From the NCBI GenBank assembly GCA_003133325.1, contig PKXA01000028.1:1-64000 (forward strand): a stretch of 64,000 bases of DNA, written 5' to 3'. Under the pieces are notes generated by a model. It was not told the origin of the DNA. It made no database searches and worked only from the letters and a program-made list of their open reading frames with translations. Of the stretch, positions 19,254 to 27,669 are shown piece by piece (position 1 is the stretch's first letter; each line of letters begins with the position of its first letter). The position numbers and the translations under genes are program-made. The stretch comes from Acidimicrobiaceae bacterium (GTDB taxonomy: Bacteria > Actinomycetota > Acidimicrobiia > Acidimicrobiales > RAAP-2).

Positions 19254-20287
19254 CCGGCACGGATCCCACGGCATTCCGCCTTCCGGCCCAACCGACGACG
19301 GTGCACTGGGGGTACTTCGACCAGGGCCTCGAACCGGTCCTGGTCGTCCCATCGGGAGCAACGGTCTCCGTTGAGGCAATCACCCATCATGCCGGGGACG
19401 CCCCGGACCTTCTCATGGACGAGCCGATCGCCCGCCTCTTCGAACAGGTTACCGACCGAGGGCCGGGCCCCCATATCCTCACGGGACCAATCGCGGTGGA
19501 GGGTGCCCGTCCCGGCGACGTCCTGGAAGTTCGGATCCTGTCGTTGGAACCTCGCGTCGACTTCGGATCCAACCTGGCCGCACATTGGGGCCACCTCTAC
19601 GGCGACTTCGGCAAGGAACGGGTGACGATCTGGTCGATCGATCGCCACCTCATGACCGCCCGCGCCGCCTTCGCTTTTGACTGGAAGACGACGCCGCTGG
19701 CAGACGCCCCAGGAACCCTCGTCCCCCCGGGGTCGGTGCCACGCGAGCCGGCACTGGCCGGCGTGGTCGTCCCCCTCCGCCCACATCTTGGGACCATGGG
19801 CGTCGCCCCGGCGGCACCGGGCCGCCACAGCAGCGTCCCGCCGGGGGTCCACGGGGGGAACGTCGACAATTGGCGGGCCGGCCCCGGAACAACCATGTAC
19901 TACCCGGTCGCCCGTCCCGGAGCACTGCTCTCCCTGGGGGACCCGCACCTGTCCCAGGGCGATGGGGAGATCAGCGGGACGGCGCTGGAAGCCTCGCTCG
20001 ATGTGGTTATCCAGCTTCGGACACGTCGTGACCTTCCGGTGGATGTCCCCGTGCTCGAGACACCGACCCACTGGTATGTCCACGGATTTGGGGACGACTT
20101 GGACGAGGCCATGGCAGACGCCGCCCGAGGCCAACTCCGCTTCCTGGAGCGTCTCTTCGGGCTCAGCGCGGATGATGCCTACTCGTTGATGAGCGTCGGT
20201 GGAGACTTCACCGTGACCCAGGTTGTGGACCGACGCCAGGGGGTGCACGCCGGCATCGCCAAGGCAGTCCTCGCCGGTCGCCGATGA
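19250..20287 (+). CDS. Acetamidase/formamidase family protein
   Basis: A 345-residue FmdA/AmdA-family amidase with a GTG start overlapping the previous stop. Family features include the N-terminal HWGYFD block, ITHHAGDAPDLLMDEP, the glycine-rich HTGPIAVEGARPGDVLEV-type strand, VPLRPHLGTMGVAP and the PPGVHGGNVDNW loop. The fold is beta-rich and usually trimeric; the enzymes release ammonia from formamide or acetamide. In this block it would serve nitrogen scavenging, and formamide could arise from neighbouring pathways (inference). Confidence 0.85.
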   Translation: MTGTDPTAFRLPAQPTTVHWGYFDQGLEPVLVVPSGATVSVEAITHHAGDAPDLLMDEPIARLFEQVTDRGPGPHILTGPIAVEGARPGDVLEVRILSLEPRVDFGSNLAAHWGHLYGDFGKERVTIWSIDRHLMTARAAFAFDWKTTPLADAPGTLVPPGSVPREPALAGVVVPLRPHLGTMGVAPAAPGRHSSVPPGVHGGNVDNWRAGPGTTMYYPVARPGALLSLGDPHLSQGDGEISGTALEASLDVVIQLRTRRDLPVDVPVLETPTHWYVHGFGDDLDEAMADAARGQLRFLERLFGLSADDAYSLMSVGGDFTVTQVVDRRQGVHAGIAKAVLAGRR

Positions 20288-20769
20288 CCAGCTTCCCGGA
20301 CAGCGGTCCGCCGTCGGGCGCAGGAACATCCCTGGAAACCTGGACCTTCCCTCCCGGGTTCGGGGTGCCAGGGCCCGCCGGCGCCTATGCCCATGCCACT
20401 TCGCTGGGCTCGACCCTCTATGTCACCGGCCAACTCCCGGTCGACCCGGCCACCGGCCAACTGATCGACGGGGACATCACCGCTCAGACCAACCAGGTGA
20501 TGGCCAACCTCGCCCGGGTGTTGGAGCTCACCAGCTCCTCCCTGTCCCTGGTGGTCCAAGCCCGATCGTTCCTCCGATTCGAGGAGGACTTTTCTGCCTA
20601 CAACGAGGCCTACCGAGCGTGGTTCCCCCTCCGGCTTCCGAGCCGCACCACCGTGGTGGTCTCCGGGTTTGCCATCCATGACGCTCTTGTGGAGATCGAT
20701 CTCGTGGCACTGCGCGAGGTTGTCACCCAAGCAGAAGTTTCACCCCCGCAGCCAACCCCAAGGCAATGA
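20284..20769 (+). CDS. RidA/YjgF family protein
   Basis: A 161-residue Rid-family protein starting in an ATGA overlap with the amidase. Typical blocks are GAYAHATSLGSTLYVTGQLP, TAQTNQVMANLARVLEL and RTTVVVSGFA. The usual arginine of active RidA imine deaminases, near the end of the chain, is not evident (PLRLPSRTTV is the nearest), so it may belong to another Rid subgroup. Family members hydrolyse reactive imines or carbamoylated intermediates. Its 3' end overlaps the convergent TauE-type gene by 47 bases. Confidence 0.8.
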   Translation: MTSFPDSGPPSGAGTSLETWTFPPGFGVPGPAGAYAHATSLGSTLYVTGQLPVDPATGQLIDGDITAQTNQVMANLARVLELTSSSLSLVVQARSFLRFEEDFSAYNEAYRAWFPLRLPSRTTVVVSGFAIHDALVEIDLVALREVVTQAEVSPPQPTPRQ

Positions 20770-21478
20770 CCAGCACCCGCACTGCCGGTGCGGGAAGTTT
20801 GCGGGAAAGCCTCGCCCCGACCAAGCCGCCGATGAAACTCGCCGGGACGAGGCAAGCCACAGCGCTCCAGGCCACGGGGGCCCTGGCGACAAAGACGGCC
20901 ATGGCCACGGTGTTGACCAACAGGGCCAGGACGGTCCGGAGCCCGTTCAAGCGGACCAGGCGATCGTGGAGGGTGACCCCCAGGACGGCAAGGAGGACGA
21001 CTCCGAGGCCCGCACCAAAGTAGGCGCCGTACGCCGCGGCAAGGAACGTCCCCACATGGAGCGCGCCGCGGTGGACGGTTCCACCCTCGGGCGCCTGTCG
21101 GCGAAAGCGCCGGGTCAGGAGGGGTTGGATGGCGAACAGGCCACAGGCGAAAAGAATGAGGTAGGGGGCCACTGCGGCGAAATCCCGGTCCGGAGTGAGC
21201 AGCAAGATACCAGCGCCGATGAGGGCTCCGGCGATCGCCGTACCGGCAAGCGCGTGGACCCGCTCGCCCTGTCCTTTCAGTTCCCTGCGGAAGCCAATGA
21301 CCCCACCCAGATAGCCCGGCCAGATCCCAACCGTTGAGGTCACATTGGCAGTCAATGCCGGGTACCCGACGACCAGAAGCGCGGGGAAGGAGAGTAGAGA
21401 GCCTCCGCCCGCGACCCCGTTCACCAACCCTGCGGCCAACCCTGCGACCACAAGGAGGAGTGCGTGGGCAGTCGTCAC
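20723..21478 (-). CDS. TauE/SafE-type membrane exporter
   Basis: A 251-residue polytopic membrane protein with about eight hydrophobic helices. The first repeat begins AAGLVNGVAGGGSLLSFPAL and the second has AAYGAYFGAGLGVVLLAVL. These are the two G-x-G-G-G/GAG-rich signatures of the TauE/SafE (DUF81) family, which exports sulfite, sulfoacetate or other small anions. It is the last gene of the leftward transporter operon and converges with RidA. The substrate is unknown. Confidence 0.85.
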   Translation of the reverse strand: MTTAHALLLVVAGLAAGLVNGVAGGGSLLSFPALLVVGYPALTANVTSTVGIWPGYLGGVIGFRRELKGQGERVHALAGTAIAGALIGAGILLLTPDRDFAAVAPYLILFACGLFAIQPLLTRRFRRQAPEGGTVHRGALHVGTFLAAAYGAYFGAGLGVVLLAVLGVTLHDRLVRLNGLRTVLALLVNTVAMAVFVARAPVAWSAVACLVPASFIGGLVGARLSRKLPAPAVRVLVIALGLAAGVKLLLG

Positions 21479-21625
21479 CGCGAGGTGTTCATCGACGGGC
21501 GCTCGGCAACGACGGCGAGGACGGCGGCGCGCTGTGCACCGACACCGACTTCGGCAGGTTCTCCGACTCCAAGGTGAGCCGTACGACCCAGCGAATCCCG
21601 GGTCCCTGTGGATTCCGTCTCACCC

Positions 21626-22348
21626 TCACCGTTCCCTCTGTTCGCGCCAGCTATCGGGAAGGGTCTCGCCAGCGACACCAGAGCGAAGGGCCCGGACCGA
21701 GTCCGCGTGCTCGGCCATCGTCCCGACGAGCCGGTCCGGTTCCCAATCTCCATCGGCAGTGCACCAGGCGCCACCCGGTTCGGGGGTATCCCAGACGGCG
21801 ACGGCCATCTGTCCTACGCATATGACCCGGGCGGTCACGGTTCGCTCACCGTCGTCCGGCCCGCCCGTCGAGGCGTCTCCGTCTGCCGTCGAGCCCAGAC
21901 GCTCGAGGACCAGGCCGGTCGCGTCGGACTCCTCCCCGTCCGGGCGCCGCCACCATTCGACGTATCCCGTACCCGACTCGACCAGGATGCCTTCGCCGAG
22001 CGCAACCTGGGCTGTGTCGGGATCACTGGCGGCGCGGTCTTCGGTGTCGAGATCGTGTCGCCAGGTCACGGATGCGCCGCGGTCGGACACGTTGACGACG
22101 TCAAGTCTCCCACTGGAGGCCTGCGCCACGTCGAAGGGATGAACCGCCTTCTGTCCAGGGCGGGGGATGCGGAAGTCGGCGAACCATCGCCCCACCTGGA
22201 GCCAGGCCACGTCGCTGCATTCAGTGGGCTGACCATCGTCGAAGGTGCGGGCCTGGCGGATCCACGCCCCTGTCAGCCAGATAGGCGGTGTGCCATCGTC
22301 ACCGTTGCGCAGATCTGAGCCAGTGGGAAGCCCGGAGTCAGAGGTCAC
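21626..22348 (-). CDS. Conserved hypothetical protein, beta-rich
   Basis: A 240-residue soluble protein starting at a GTG just after the ureohydrolase stop. I do not recognise it with confidence. It is rich in aromatic beta-strand segments (PPIWLTGAWIRQARTFDDG, WLQVGRWFADFRIPR, SGTGYVEWWRRPDG), reminiscent of a lipocalin-like or Hri1-like barrel. There is no signal peptide and there are no transmembrane helices. Position inside the leftward operon suggests a role with the ureohydrolase or transporter. Confidence 0.65.
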   Translation of the reverse strand: MTSDSGLPTGSDLRNGDDGTPPIWLTGAWIRQARTFDDGQPTECSDVAWLQVGRWFADFRIPRPGQKAVHPFDVAQASSGRLDVVNVSDRGASVTWRHDLDTEDRAASDPDTAQVALGEGILVESGTGYVEWWRRPDGEESDATGLVLERLGSTADGDASTGGPDDGERTVTARVICVGQMAVAVWDTPEPGGAWCTADGDWEPDRLVGTMAEHADSVRALRSGVAGETLPDSWREQRER

Positions 22349-22350
22349 GC

Positions 22351-22378
22351 GTCACACGTCGCCCGTCACACGTCGCCC
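22351..22378. repeat. 14-base tandem duplication
   Basis: GTCACACGTCGCCC occurs twice back to back (22351-22364, 22365-22378). It covers the stop codon of the ureohydrolase gene and the spacer before the next gene, so a slippage-type duplication has set the end of that gene and the intergenic distance. Confidence 0.7.
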
Positions 22379-23481
22379 GCGGTCCGAATCGGTCCGGGGC
22401 CCTCTGCGGCTCGTGGATCGAGATAGTCGGGCTCGGTCAGCCCCAGCCGGCGCATGGCCGTGCCGGTGAGCCCTTCGAGTACGCACCGGTGCGCGAAGAG
22501 GGCGGTGATGTTGTTGCCGGAGTCGTACGGAGGGCTGACCTCGACGATGTCCATGGCGACCATGCCCACTTCGGCCGCGAGCCGGCGGACGGCTCGGAGC
22601 ACATCGGCGCTGGCCAGGCCGCCCGGCTCGGGAGAGCCGGTGCCCGGGGCGTAGGCCGGGTCGACTGCATCGACGTCGACGGAGATGTAGAGCAGGTCGG
22701 CCGAGCCGGACAGTGCCTCGTTGACGGCCCGCTCGAGCACGGTGTCGAAGCCGTGGCGCTGCACCTCGGCCATGAAGTGGGAACGCATCCCCTGGTCCTC
22801 CATCCAGGCCACCACATCGGGCCCCGGCCAGTAGCCCCGCAGACCCACCTGCACGAAGTTCCTCCCGAGCACGGCACCGCTCTCGATCAGTCGTCGCATG
22901 GGGGTGCCGTGGCCGGCGAGTTCTCCCTGCATGTCGGGTGCCGTGTCGGCATGGGCGTCGAAATGGACCATCCCGATGCGGCCGTAGCCGTAGTGGTCGG
23001 CGATGGCAGTGGCCACCGGCCAGGTGATGCCGTGGTCTCCCCCCAGGATGATGGGCAGGGCACCCCCGCTCAGGATCTCGCCGACGAACGCCCGGATGTT
23101 GGTGAACGTGCGCTCCGTATTGCCGATGATCACCTCGGCGTCGCTGTAGTCGCAGACGTTCAGATGTTCGAAAGGGTCGACTCGCACGTGCAGGTGGGGC
23201 CGACTCCACGGTGGGCTCGGCAGGTGGTCACAGGCGCGGATGGCCTTGGGCCCCAGATGGGTCCCCGATCGGGTCATGGCGGTCTGGTCCCAAGGGACAC
23301 CGGCGATGGCCGCGTCGATCTTCCCGGCTCGGAGATCCTCGGGCGTGAGGCACACCGGCAGCTTCATGAACGTCTGGATGCCCTGCCAGGCCATCTCCGT
23401 CTCGTAGCGGTTCAGGTTGATCGGCCCGGGTTGCCGGGGTGGGACATCAGGACTTGCGTGGTCACGGGAGTCCGTCGGCAT
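22366..23481 (-). CDS. Ureohydrolase (agmatinase/guanidinase family)
   Basis: A 371-residue binuclear-metal ureohydrolase. Metal ligands are H150 (GGDHG), D175/H177/D179 (FDAHAD) and D269/D271 (SVDVDAVDPAYAPGTGSPEP). It has an N-terminal extension of about 50 residues compared with classical agmatinases. A consensus AGGAGG ribosome site precedes the ATG. Family members cleave agmatine, guanidino acids or, in the nickel-dependent guanidinase group, free guanidine to urea. The nearby carboxylase/DUF1989 operon makes a guanidino compound an attractive substrate, but this cannot be settled from motifs. Confidence 0.85.
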   Translation of the reverse strand: MPTDSRDHASPDVPPRQPGPINLNRYETEMAWQGIQTFMKLPVCLTPEDLRAGKIDAAIAGVPWDQTAMTRSGTHLGPKAIRACDHLPSPPWSRPHLHVRVDPFEHLNVCDYSDAEVIIGNTERTFTNIRAFVGEILSGGALPIILGGDHGITWPVATAIADHYGYGRIGMVHFDAHADTAPDMQGELAGHGTPMRRLIESGAVLGRNFVQVGLRGYWPGPDVVAWMEDQGMRSHFMAEVQRHGFDTVLERAVNEALSGSADLLYISVDVDAVDPAYAPGTGSPEPGGLASADVLRAVRRLAAEVGMVAMDIVEVSPPYDSGNNITALFAHRCVLEGLTGTAMRRLGLTEPDYLDPRAAEGPGPIRTAGDV

Positions 23482-23532
23482 GGTTCCTCCTGGGTCGTTC
23501 GGTCGAGGCGTACTGGATGGACGAGCGGCGTG

Positions 23533-24531
23533 TCACACCAGCGCCACACGAGGATCGACAACCGCTTGAAGGATGTCGACGATGGCGTTGATGATCACGT
23601 AGCCCACGCCGAGGACCAGGGTGACTCCGGCGATGGCCGGGAAGTCGGCCTGGGGGATGCTCTGGTCGACATAGAGGCCGATGCCGGGCCACGCGAAGAT
23701 GGTCTCGACCACCACCACGCCGGCGAACATCAGCCCCACTTGCAGACCGGTCATGGAGAGCGCCGCACTAACCGAGTTGCGCAGCGCATGATGGAGGACC
23801 ACGGTCCGCTCCTTCAATCCTTTGGCCCGGGCTGTCCGGGCGAAGTCGGAGAGCATGGACGCCTCGAGCGAGCCGCGCAGGACTCGACCGATTGAGACCG
23901 CGGGGCCCAACGCCACCACCAATGCCGGCAGGATCAGGTGCCATACGCCGTCCCAGGCCACGGCGAACTGGCCGTGCACCAGGCCATCGATCACGATGAT
24001 GCCGGTCGGCCCGGTGGGCGCGTTCGTATAGCTGGTGTCACCGGTCCCCGGCAGCCAGTGCAGGTTCCCACTGAGGACCAGGATGCCGAGGAGTGACAGG
24101 AGGAAGACCGGTGCCGAGGCGAATGACATGAGCAGCATCCGGAAGGCCCCTGCTCCTCGGAAGCGGGCAGCGGAGATCAATCCGAAGACCGCGCCGAGGA
24201 CCATGGCGAGGAAGAGGCCGCTCACCGCCAGCTCCACCGTGGCCGGGAGGAACGCGACGATGTCCGTCGAGACCGGGTGTCGGGTCCGCAGTGAGACCTC
24301 GAGGTTCCCCCGGAGGAGGCCGCTCACATAGTGGAAGTACTGGGCGATGAAGGGGCGGTCGTATCCCAAGATGTGTGTCTCCCGGTTCACCGCGGCCTGG
24401 GAGGCGTTGGCGCCGAGGTAGGCGTGTGCCGGGTTTATGTGGCTCAGCTTCTGCAGGAGGAAGACGATGGCCGTGAGCATGAGCAGGATCACCACCATTG
24501 ACAACAGCCTCTTGACGACGAACTTGATCAC
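23533..24531 (-). CDS. ABC transporter permease, DppB/OppB type
   Basis: A 332-residue permease with six predicted helices. The N-terminus IKFVVKRLLSMVVILLMLT and the cytoplasmic EAA-type loop (FARTARAKGLKERTVVLHHA) are typical of DppB/OppB. It pairs with the DppC-type permease encoded 94 bases upstream, and both are served by the fused ATPase. The system imports peptides, nickel complexes or other small nitrogen compounds. Confidence 0.9.
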   Translation of the reverse strand: MIKFVVKRLLSMVVILLMLTAIVFLLQKLSHINPAHAYLGANASQAAVNRETHILGYDRPFIAQYFHYVSGLLRGNLEVSLRTRHPVSTDIVAFLPATVELAVSGLFLAMVLGAVFGLISAARFRGAGAFRMLLMSFASAPVFLLSLLGILVLSGNLHWLPGTGDTSYTNAPTGPTGIIVIDGLVHGQFAVAWDGVWHLILPALVVALGPAVSIGRVLRGSLEASMLSDFARTARAKGLKERTVVLHHALRNSVSAALSMTGLQVGLMFAGVVVVETIFAWPGIGLYVDQSIPQADFPAIAGVTLVLGVGYVIINAIVDILQAVVDPRVALV

Positions 24532-24625
24532 CCCGAACTCCTTGTCGTCGTCGCTCGGATCGATCGGGTCGCCTGCTGCACCGACATCTCGGTGGCGGAG
24601 GGGCCGGGTGCACCGGCTCCGGTGC

Positions 24626-25504
24626 TCATGAATCGCTCATCGTGGCGTTCAGGCCGTCGCCCGAGAGGTTCGAGGCCAGTGTCAAGAGGAAGACCACGAT
24701 TGCCGGCATCACCGGCACCCACCACTCCTGGAGCAGGTACTGCAGACCGCGAGCCGCCATTGCGCCGAGTTCGGGGGCCGGCGCCGGCGCGCCGAGCCCC
24801 AGGAACGAGAGCCCGGCCAGTGTCAGCACGAGGTTCCCGACATCGAGACTGGCAGTGACCACGATCGCCGAGGTGGCGCCGGGTAGCAGATGCCGGAACG
24901 CCCGGCGGAACGGTCCGGCGCCGGCCAACGTTGCCGCCTCCAGATGCGGGCGCGCTGCCAGGGCCCGGATCTCGCCCCGCATGATGCGGGCGTAGAAGGG
25001 CCACCACACGATGGCCACGGCGAGGAGCGTGTGGAATCCGCTCGGTCCCAATGCGGCCACGAAGGCGATGGCCAGCACGGGCCCTGGCAAGGCGAGGAAG
25101 AGGTCGGTGAACCGCATGAGCACGGTGTCCACCCATCCGCCGGCGACGCCGGCGACCAGTCCGATGAGCCCACCGATGATCACCCCGGAGGTCACCACCA
25201 ACACGGCCCCGACCAAGCTGGTGCGCAATCCGTAGAGGACGCGGCTGAAGATGTCGAATCCGACCTCGTCGGTGCCCATGAGATGCCCGCCGTGGAGGGG
25301 CGATGTGAACGGAAGTCCCGAGGGAGTGATCGGGTTATAGGGCGCGATGAGCGGAGCGAAGATGGCCGCCAGCACCAGGACGGCCAGGAGAGCGAAGCCC
25401 ACCCGCTCGGCGATCGAGGCCCGTCCCACTATCCGTCGCGCCCCACCGATCCGGGCTGTCCCGCGCCGCGGTGCCGAGGGGATGAAAGCTTCAGCGACGG
25501 CCAC
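24626..25504 (-). CDS. ABC transporter permease, DppC/OppC type
   Basis: A 292-residue permease. The GTG at 25504, 14 bases inside the end of the ATPase gene, is the best start: it gives VAVAEAFIPSAP before the first helix (FALLAVLVLAAIFAPLIAPY), whereas the longer frame upstream is antisense-like filler. Conserved blocks are LMGTDEVGFDIFSRVLYGLR and the EAA loop (LEAATLAGAGPFRRAFRHLLP). It forms the translocation channel with the DppB-type partner. Confidence 0.9.
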   Translation of the reverse strand: MAVAEAFIPSAPRRGTARIGGARRIVGRASIAERVGFALLAVLVLAAIFAPLIAPYNPITPSGLPFTSPLHGGHLMGTDEVGFDIFSRVLYGLRTSLVGAVLVVTSGVIIGGLIGLVAGVAGGWVDTVLMRFTDLFLALPGPVLAIAFVAALGPSGFHTLLAVAIVWWPFYARIMRGEIRALAARPHLEAATLAGAGPFRRAFRHLLPGATSAIVVTASLDVGNLVLTLAGLSFLGLGAPAPAPELGAMAARGLQYLLQEWWVPVMPAIVVFLLTLASNLSGDGLNATMSDS

Positions 25505-27665
25505 TGTCGTCCCTCGCAGACATGACGCCGGCTGTGTTGAGGTCGCCTGTGATCGGCGTCCGGAGCCTGAGGGCGATGGGGCACGCCACCCGCCGTCCCG
25601 ACGCGCCTTCGACCGGATCGAGGGAGACGGGCGACGTCGCGCACGTCGGCTCTGCGGATGGGCATCGCGGGTGGAATGCACAGCCGTTGGGTGGGTCGAT
25701 CGGGTTGGCCGGCTCGCCCTTGAGCCGGACGTGCACCCGGCCCACTTCGGGCACGGTGTCGAGCAACGCTTTGGTGTAAGGGTGGATCGGCGCTGAGCAG
25801 AGCTCATCGGCGTCACCGATCTCCACGATGCGACCGAGGTACATGACGGCGATGCGATCGCCCACCATGCGGGCGGCAGCCAGGTCATGGGTGACGAAGA
25901 GGATCGCCACTCCGAGCTCCCGGCGCAGGCGCCCGATCAGGTTCAAGACGGTGGCGGCCAACGAGACATCGAGGGCGCTTGTCGGCTCGTCGCAGAGCAG
26001 CACCTCGGGGGGAACCACCGTCGCCCGGGCCAGTGCGACCCGCTGGCGCTGGCCTCCCGAGAGTTGGGCCGGCCTGGCCTTGGCCACTTCAGCGGGAAGG
26101 CCGACCAAGGTGAGTGCCTCGAGGACCCTCGCATCGCGAGGCTGCCGGCGGAGCCCTTCTGAGCGGAGCCGTTCCCCGATCTGCTCGCCCACCGTCAGCC
26201 ACGGGGTGAGGGAGGCGCCGGCATCTTGGAAGACCATCTGGGGGCGACCACCCTTTCCGAACTCGATTTCGCCCTCGTCGACCATTTGCAGCCCAGCTAT
26301 GGAACGCAAAAGGGTCGACTTGCCGCACCCGCTCTCGCCCACCAACGCGATTGCCTCGCCTTCGTTGAGCGAGAGGTCGACGCCGCGCAGCGCGAGGAGA
26401 TGCTTCTTCCGGAGGCCAGTGCCGATGGTGAACCGCTTGTGGACACCGTGCACCAGGACTGCAGGGTTGCGGCCGCGGCTCGCCGAGGCCACGGGCCCCC
26501 AGGGTTCTGCTCGTTCATCGATGGCAGCGGCATGCCCGGTGGAGAACCTGCCGAGGCGGACGCAGGCCACCTGGTGCATGGCGCTGCCCGCGGGGGAGGG
26601 GGCGATCTCGCCGGTGGCAGTCACCGTCTCGAGCGGGGGGAGCGCCACGTCGCACTCGCCGGAATGGTGCTCGCAACGGGGGCTGAAGGGGCAGCCCGGA
26701 GGATGGTTCCTCGGATCGGGTGGTTCCCCGGGGAGTGTGACGATCGGTCTCGACCGGTCGGTCCGCAGTACGAGCCGTGACCGCAGGAGCCCGGTGGCGT
26801 ACGGGTGAAGGGGTGCCCCGAACAGGTCGGCCGATGGGCCCACTTCGGCCAGCCTCCCGCCGTAGAGGACGGCAATGCGGTCGGCCACTTGGGCAGCGAC
26901 GCCCAGGTCGTGAGTGACCAGGATGAAGCTGGTGCCGAGTTCGTCGCGCAGGGTGCCCAACAGCTCGAGGATCTGGGCCTGTACCGTGACGTCGAGGGCG
27001 GTCGTCGGCTCGTCGGCGATCACCAGCGCCGGACTGTCGGCCACGGCCATGGCAATCATCACCCGCTGGCGGAGGCCACCAGAGAGCTCGTGTGGGTACG
27101 AACGGAGGCGACTGGCCGGGTCGGGGAGCCCGACCGCGTCGAGCAATCGGACCGCCTCCTGGGTGGAGCCGGCGGCTTCGATCACCTGCTTGCCTATCCG
27201 CATGGTGGGGTTCAGCGACGTCATCGGGTCCTGAAACACCGCCCCGAGATGCTGCTTCCGGACGAGGCGAGCCTGCTCGCGGTTCGCCGTCACCATGTCG
27301 GTTCCGGAGACCAGTGCCGAGCCGGTAATGACCGGTCGCGGTCGTTCGGGAAGGAGGCCCAGCAGGGTGAGCGCGAGCACGCTCTTCCCTGAGCCCGACT
27401 CACCGACCAGGCCCAGGATCTCGCCTGGTTGGAGTTCGAAGGACACCCCTCGCAATGCGTTCACCTGCTGACCCCCTCGCTCGAAGGAGACGTGCAGATC
27501 GTCGACCACCACGAGCGGGCTCTTCGACGCCCCCGGGGAGGCGGCGTCGAAGAGCCGTTCTGTCCCCCGAGCGGCCGGTGCGCTCGCTTCGGCCGCTCGG
27601 GGAGCGTCATCCATCCACGTCACCTGCTGCTCGGGCCGGATGGCACGAATGTCAACCGAGGACAC
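25491..27665 (-). CDS. Fused ABC transporter ATPase (DppD-DppF type)
   Basis: A 724-residue protein combining the two ATPases of a peptide/nickel-type importer. The first nucleotide-binding domain (about 50-370) has Walker A GESGSGKS, signature LSGGLRQR and Walker B LVIADEPTTALD. The second (about 400-700) has GESGCGKS, LSGGQRQR and VLLCDEPTSALD. Each ends with the oligopeptide-type C-terminal motif, including the P-x-G-C-x-F-x-P-R-C iron-sulfur or metal-like cysteines. Fusion in one chain fixes a 1:1 ATPase pair. It starts 4 bases after the binding-protein stop. Confidence 0.92.
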   Translation of the reverse strand: MSSVDIRAIRPEQQVTWMDDAPRAAEASAPAARGTERLFDAASPGASKSPLVVVDDLHVSFERGGQQVNALRGVSFELQPGEILGLVGESGSGKSVLALTLLGLLPERPRPVITGSALVSGTDMVTANREQARLVRKQHLGAVFQDPMTSLNPTMRIGKQVIEAAGSTQEAVRLLDAVGLPDPASRLRSYPHELSGGLRQRVMIAMAVADSPALVIADEPTTALDVTVQAQILELLGTLRDELGTSFILVTHDLGVAAQVADRIAVLYGGRLAEVGPSADLFGAPLHPYATGLLRSRLVLRTDRSRPIVTLPGEPPDPRNHPPGCPFSPRCEHHSGECDVALPPLETVTATGEIAPSPAGSAMHQVACVRLGRFSTGHAAAIDERAEPWGPVASASRGRNPAVLVHGVHKRFTIGTGLRKKHLLALRGVDLSLNEGEAIALVGESGCGKSTLLRSIAGLQMVDEGEIEFGKGGRPQMVFQDAGASLTPWLTVGEQIGERLRSEGLRRQPRDARVLEALTLVGLPAEVAKARPAQLSGGQRQRVALARATVVPPEVLLCDEPTSALDVSLAATVLNLIGRLRRELGVAILFVTHDLAAARMVGDRIAVMYLGRIVEIGDADELCSAPIHPYTKALLDTVPEVGRVHVRLKGEPANPIDPPNGCAFHPRCPSAEPTCATSPVSLDPVEGASGRRVACPIALRLRTPITGDLNTAGVMSARDDSGRR

Positions 27666-27669
27666 CCGG

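Noticed and set aside
22288..23895. 535-codon plus-strand frame
   Set aside because: Antisense to the ureohydrolase and DppB genes; no protein-like motifs.
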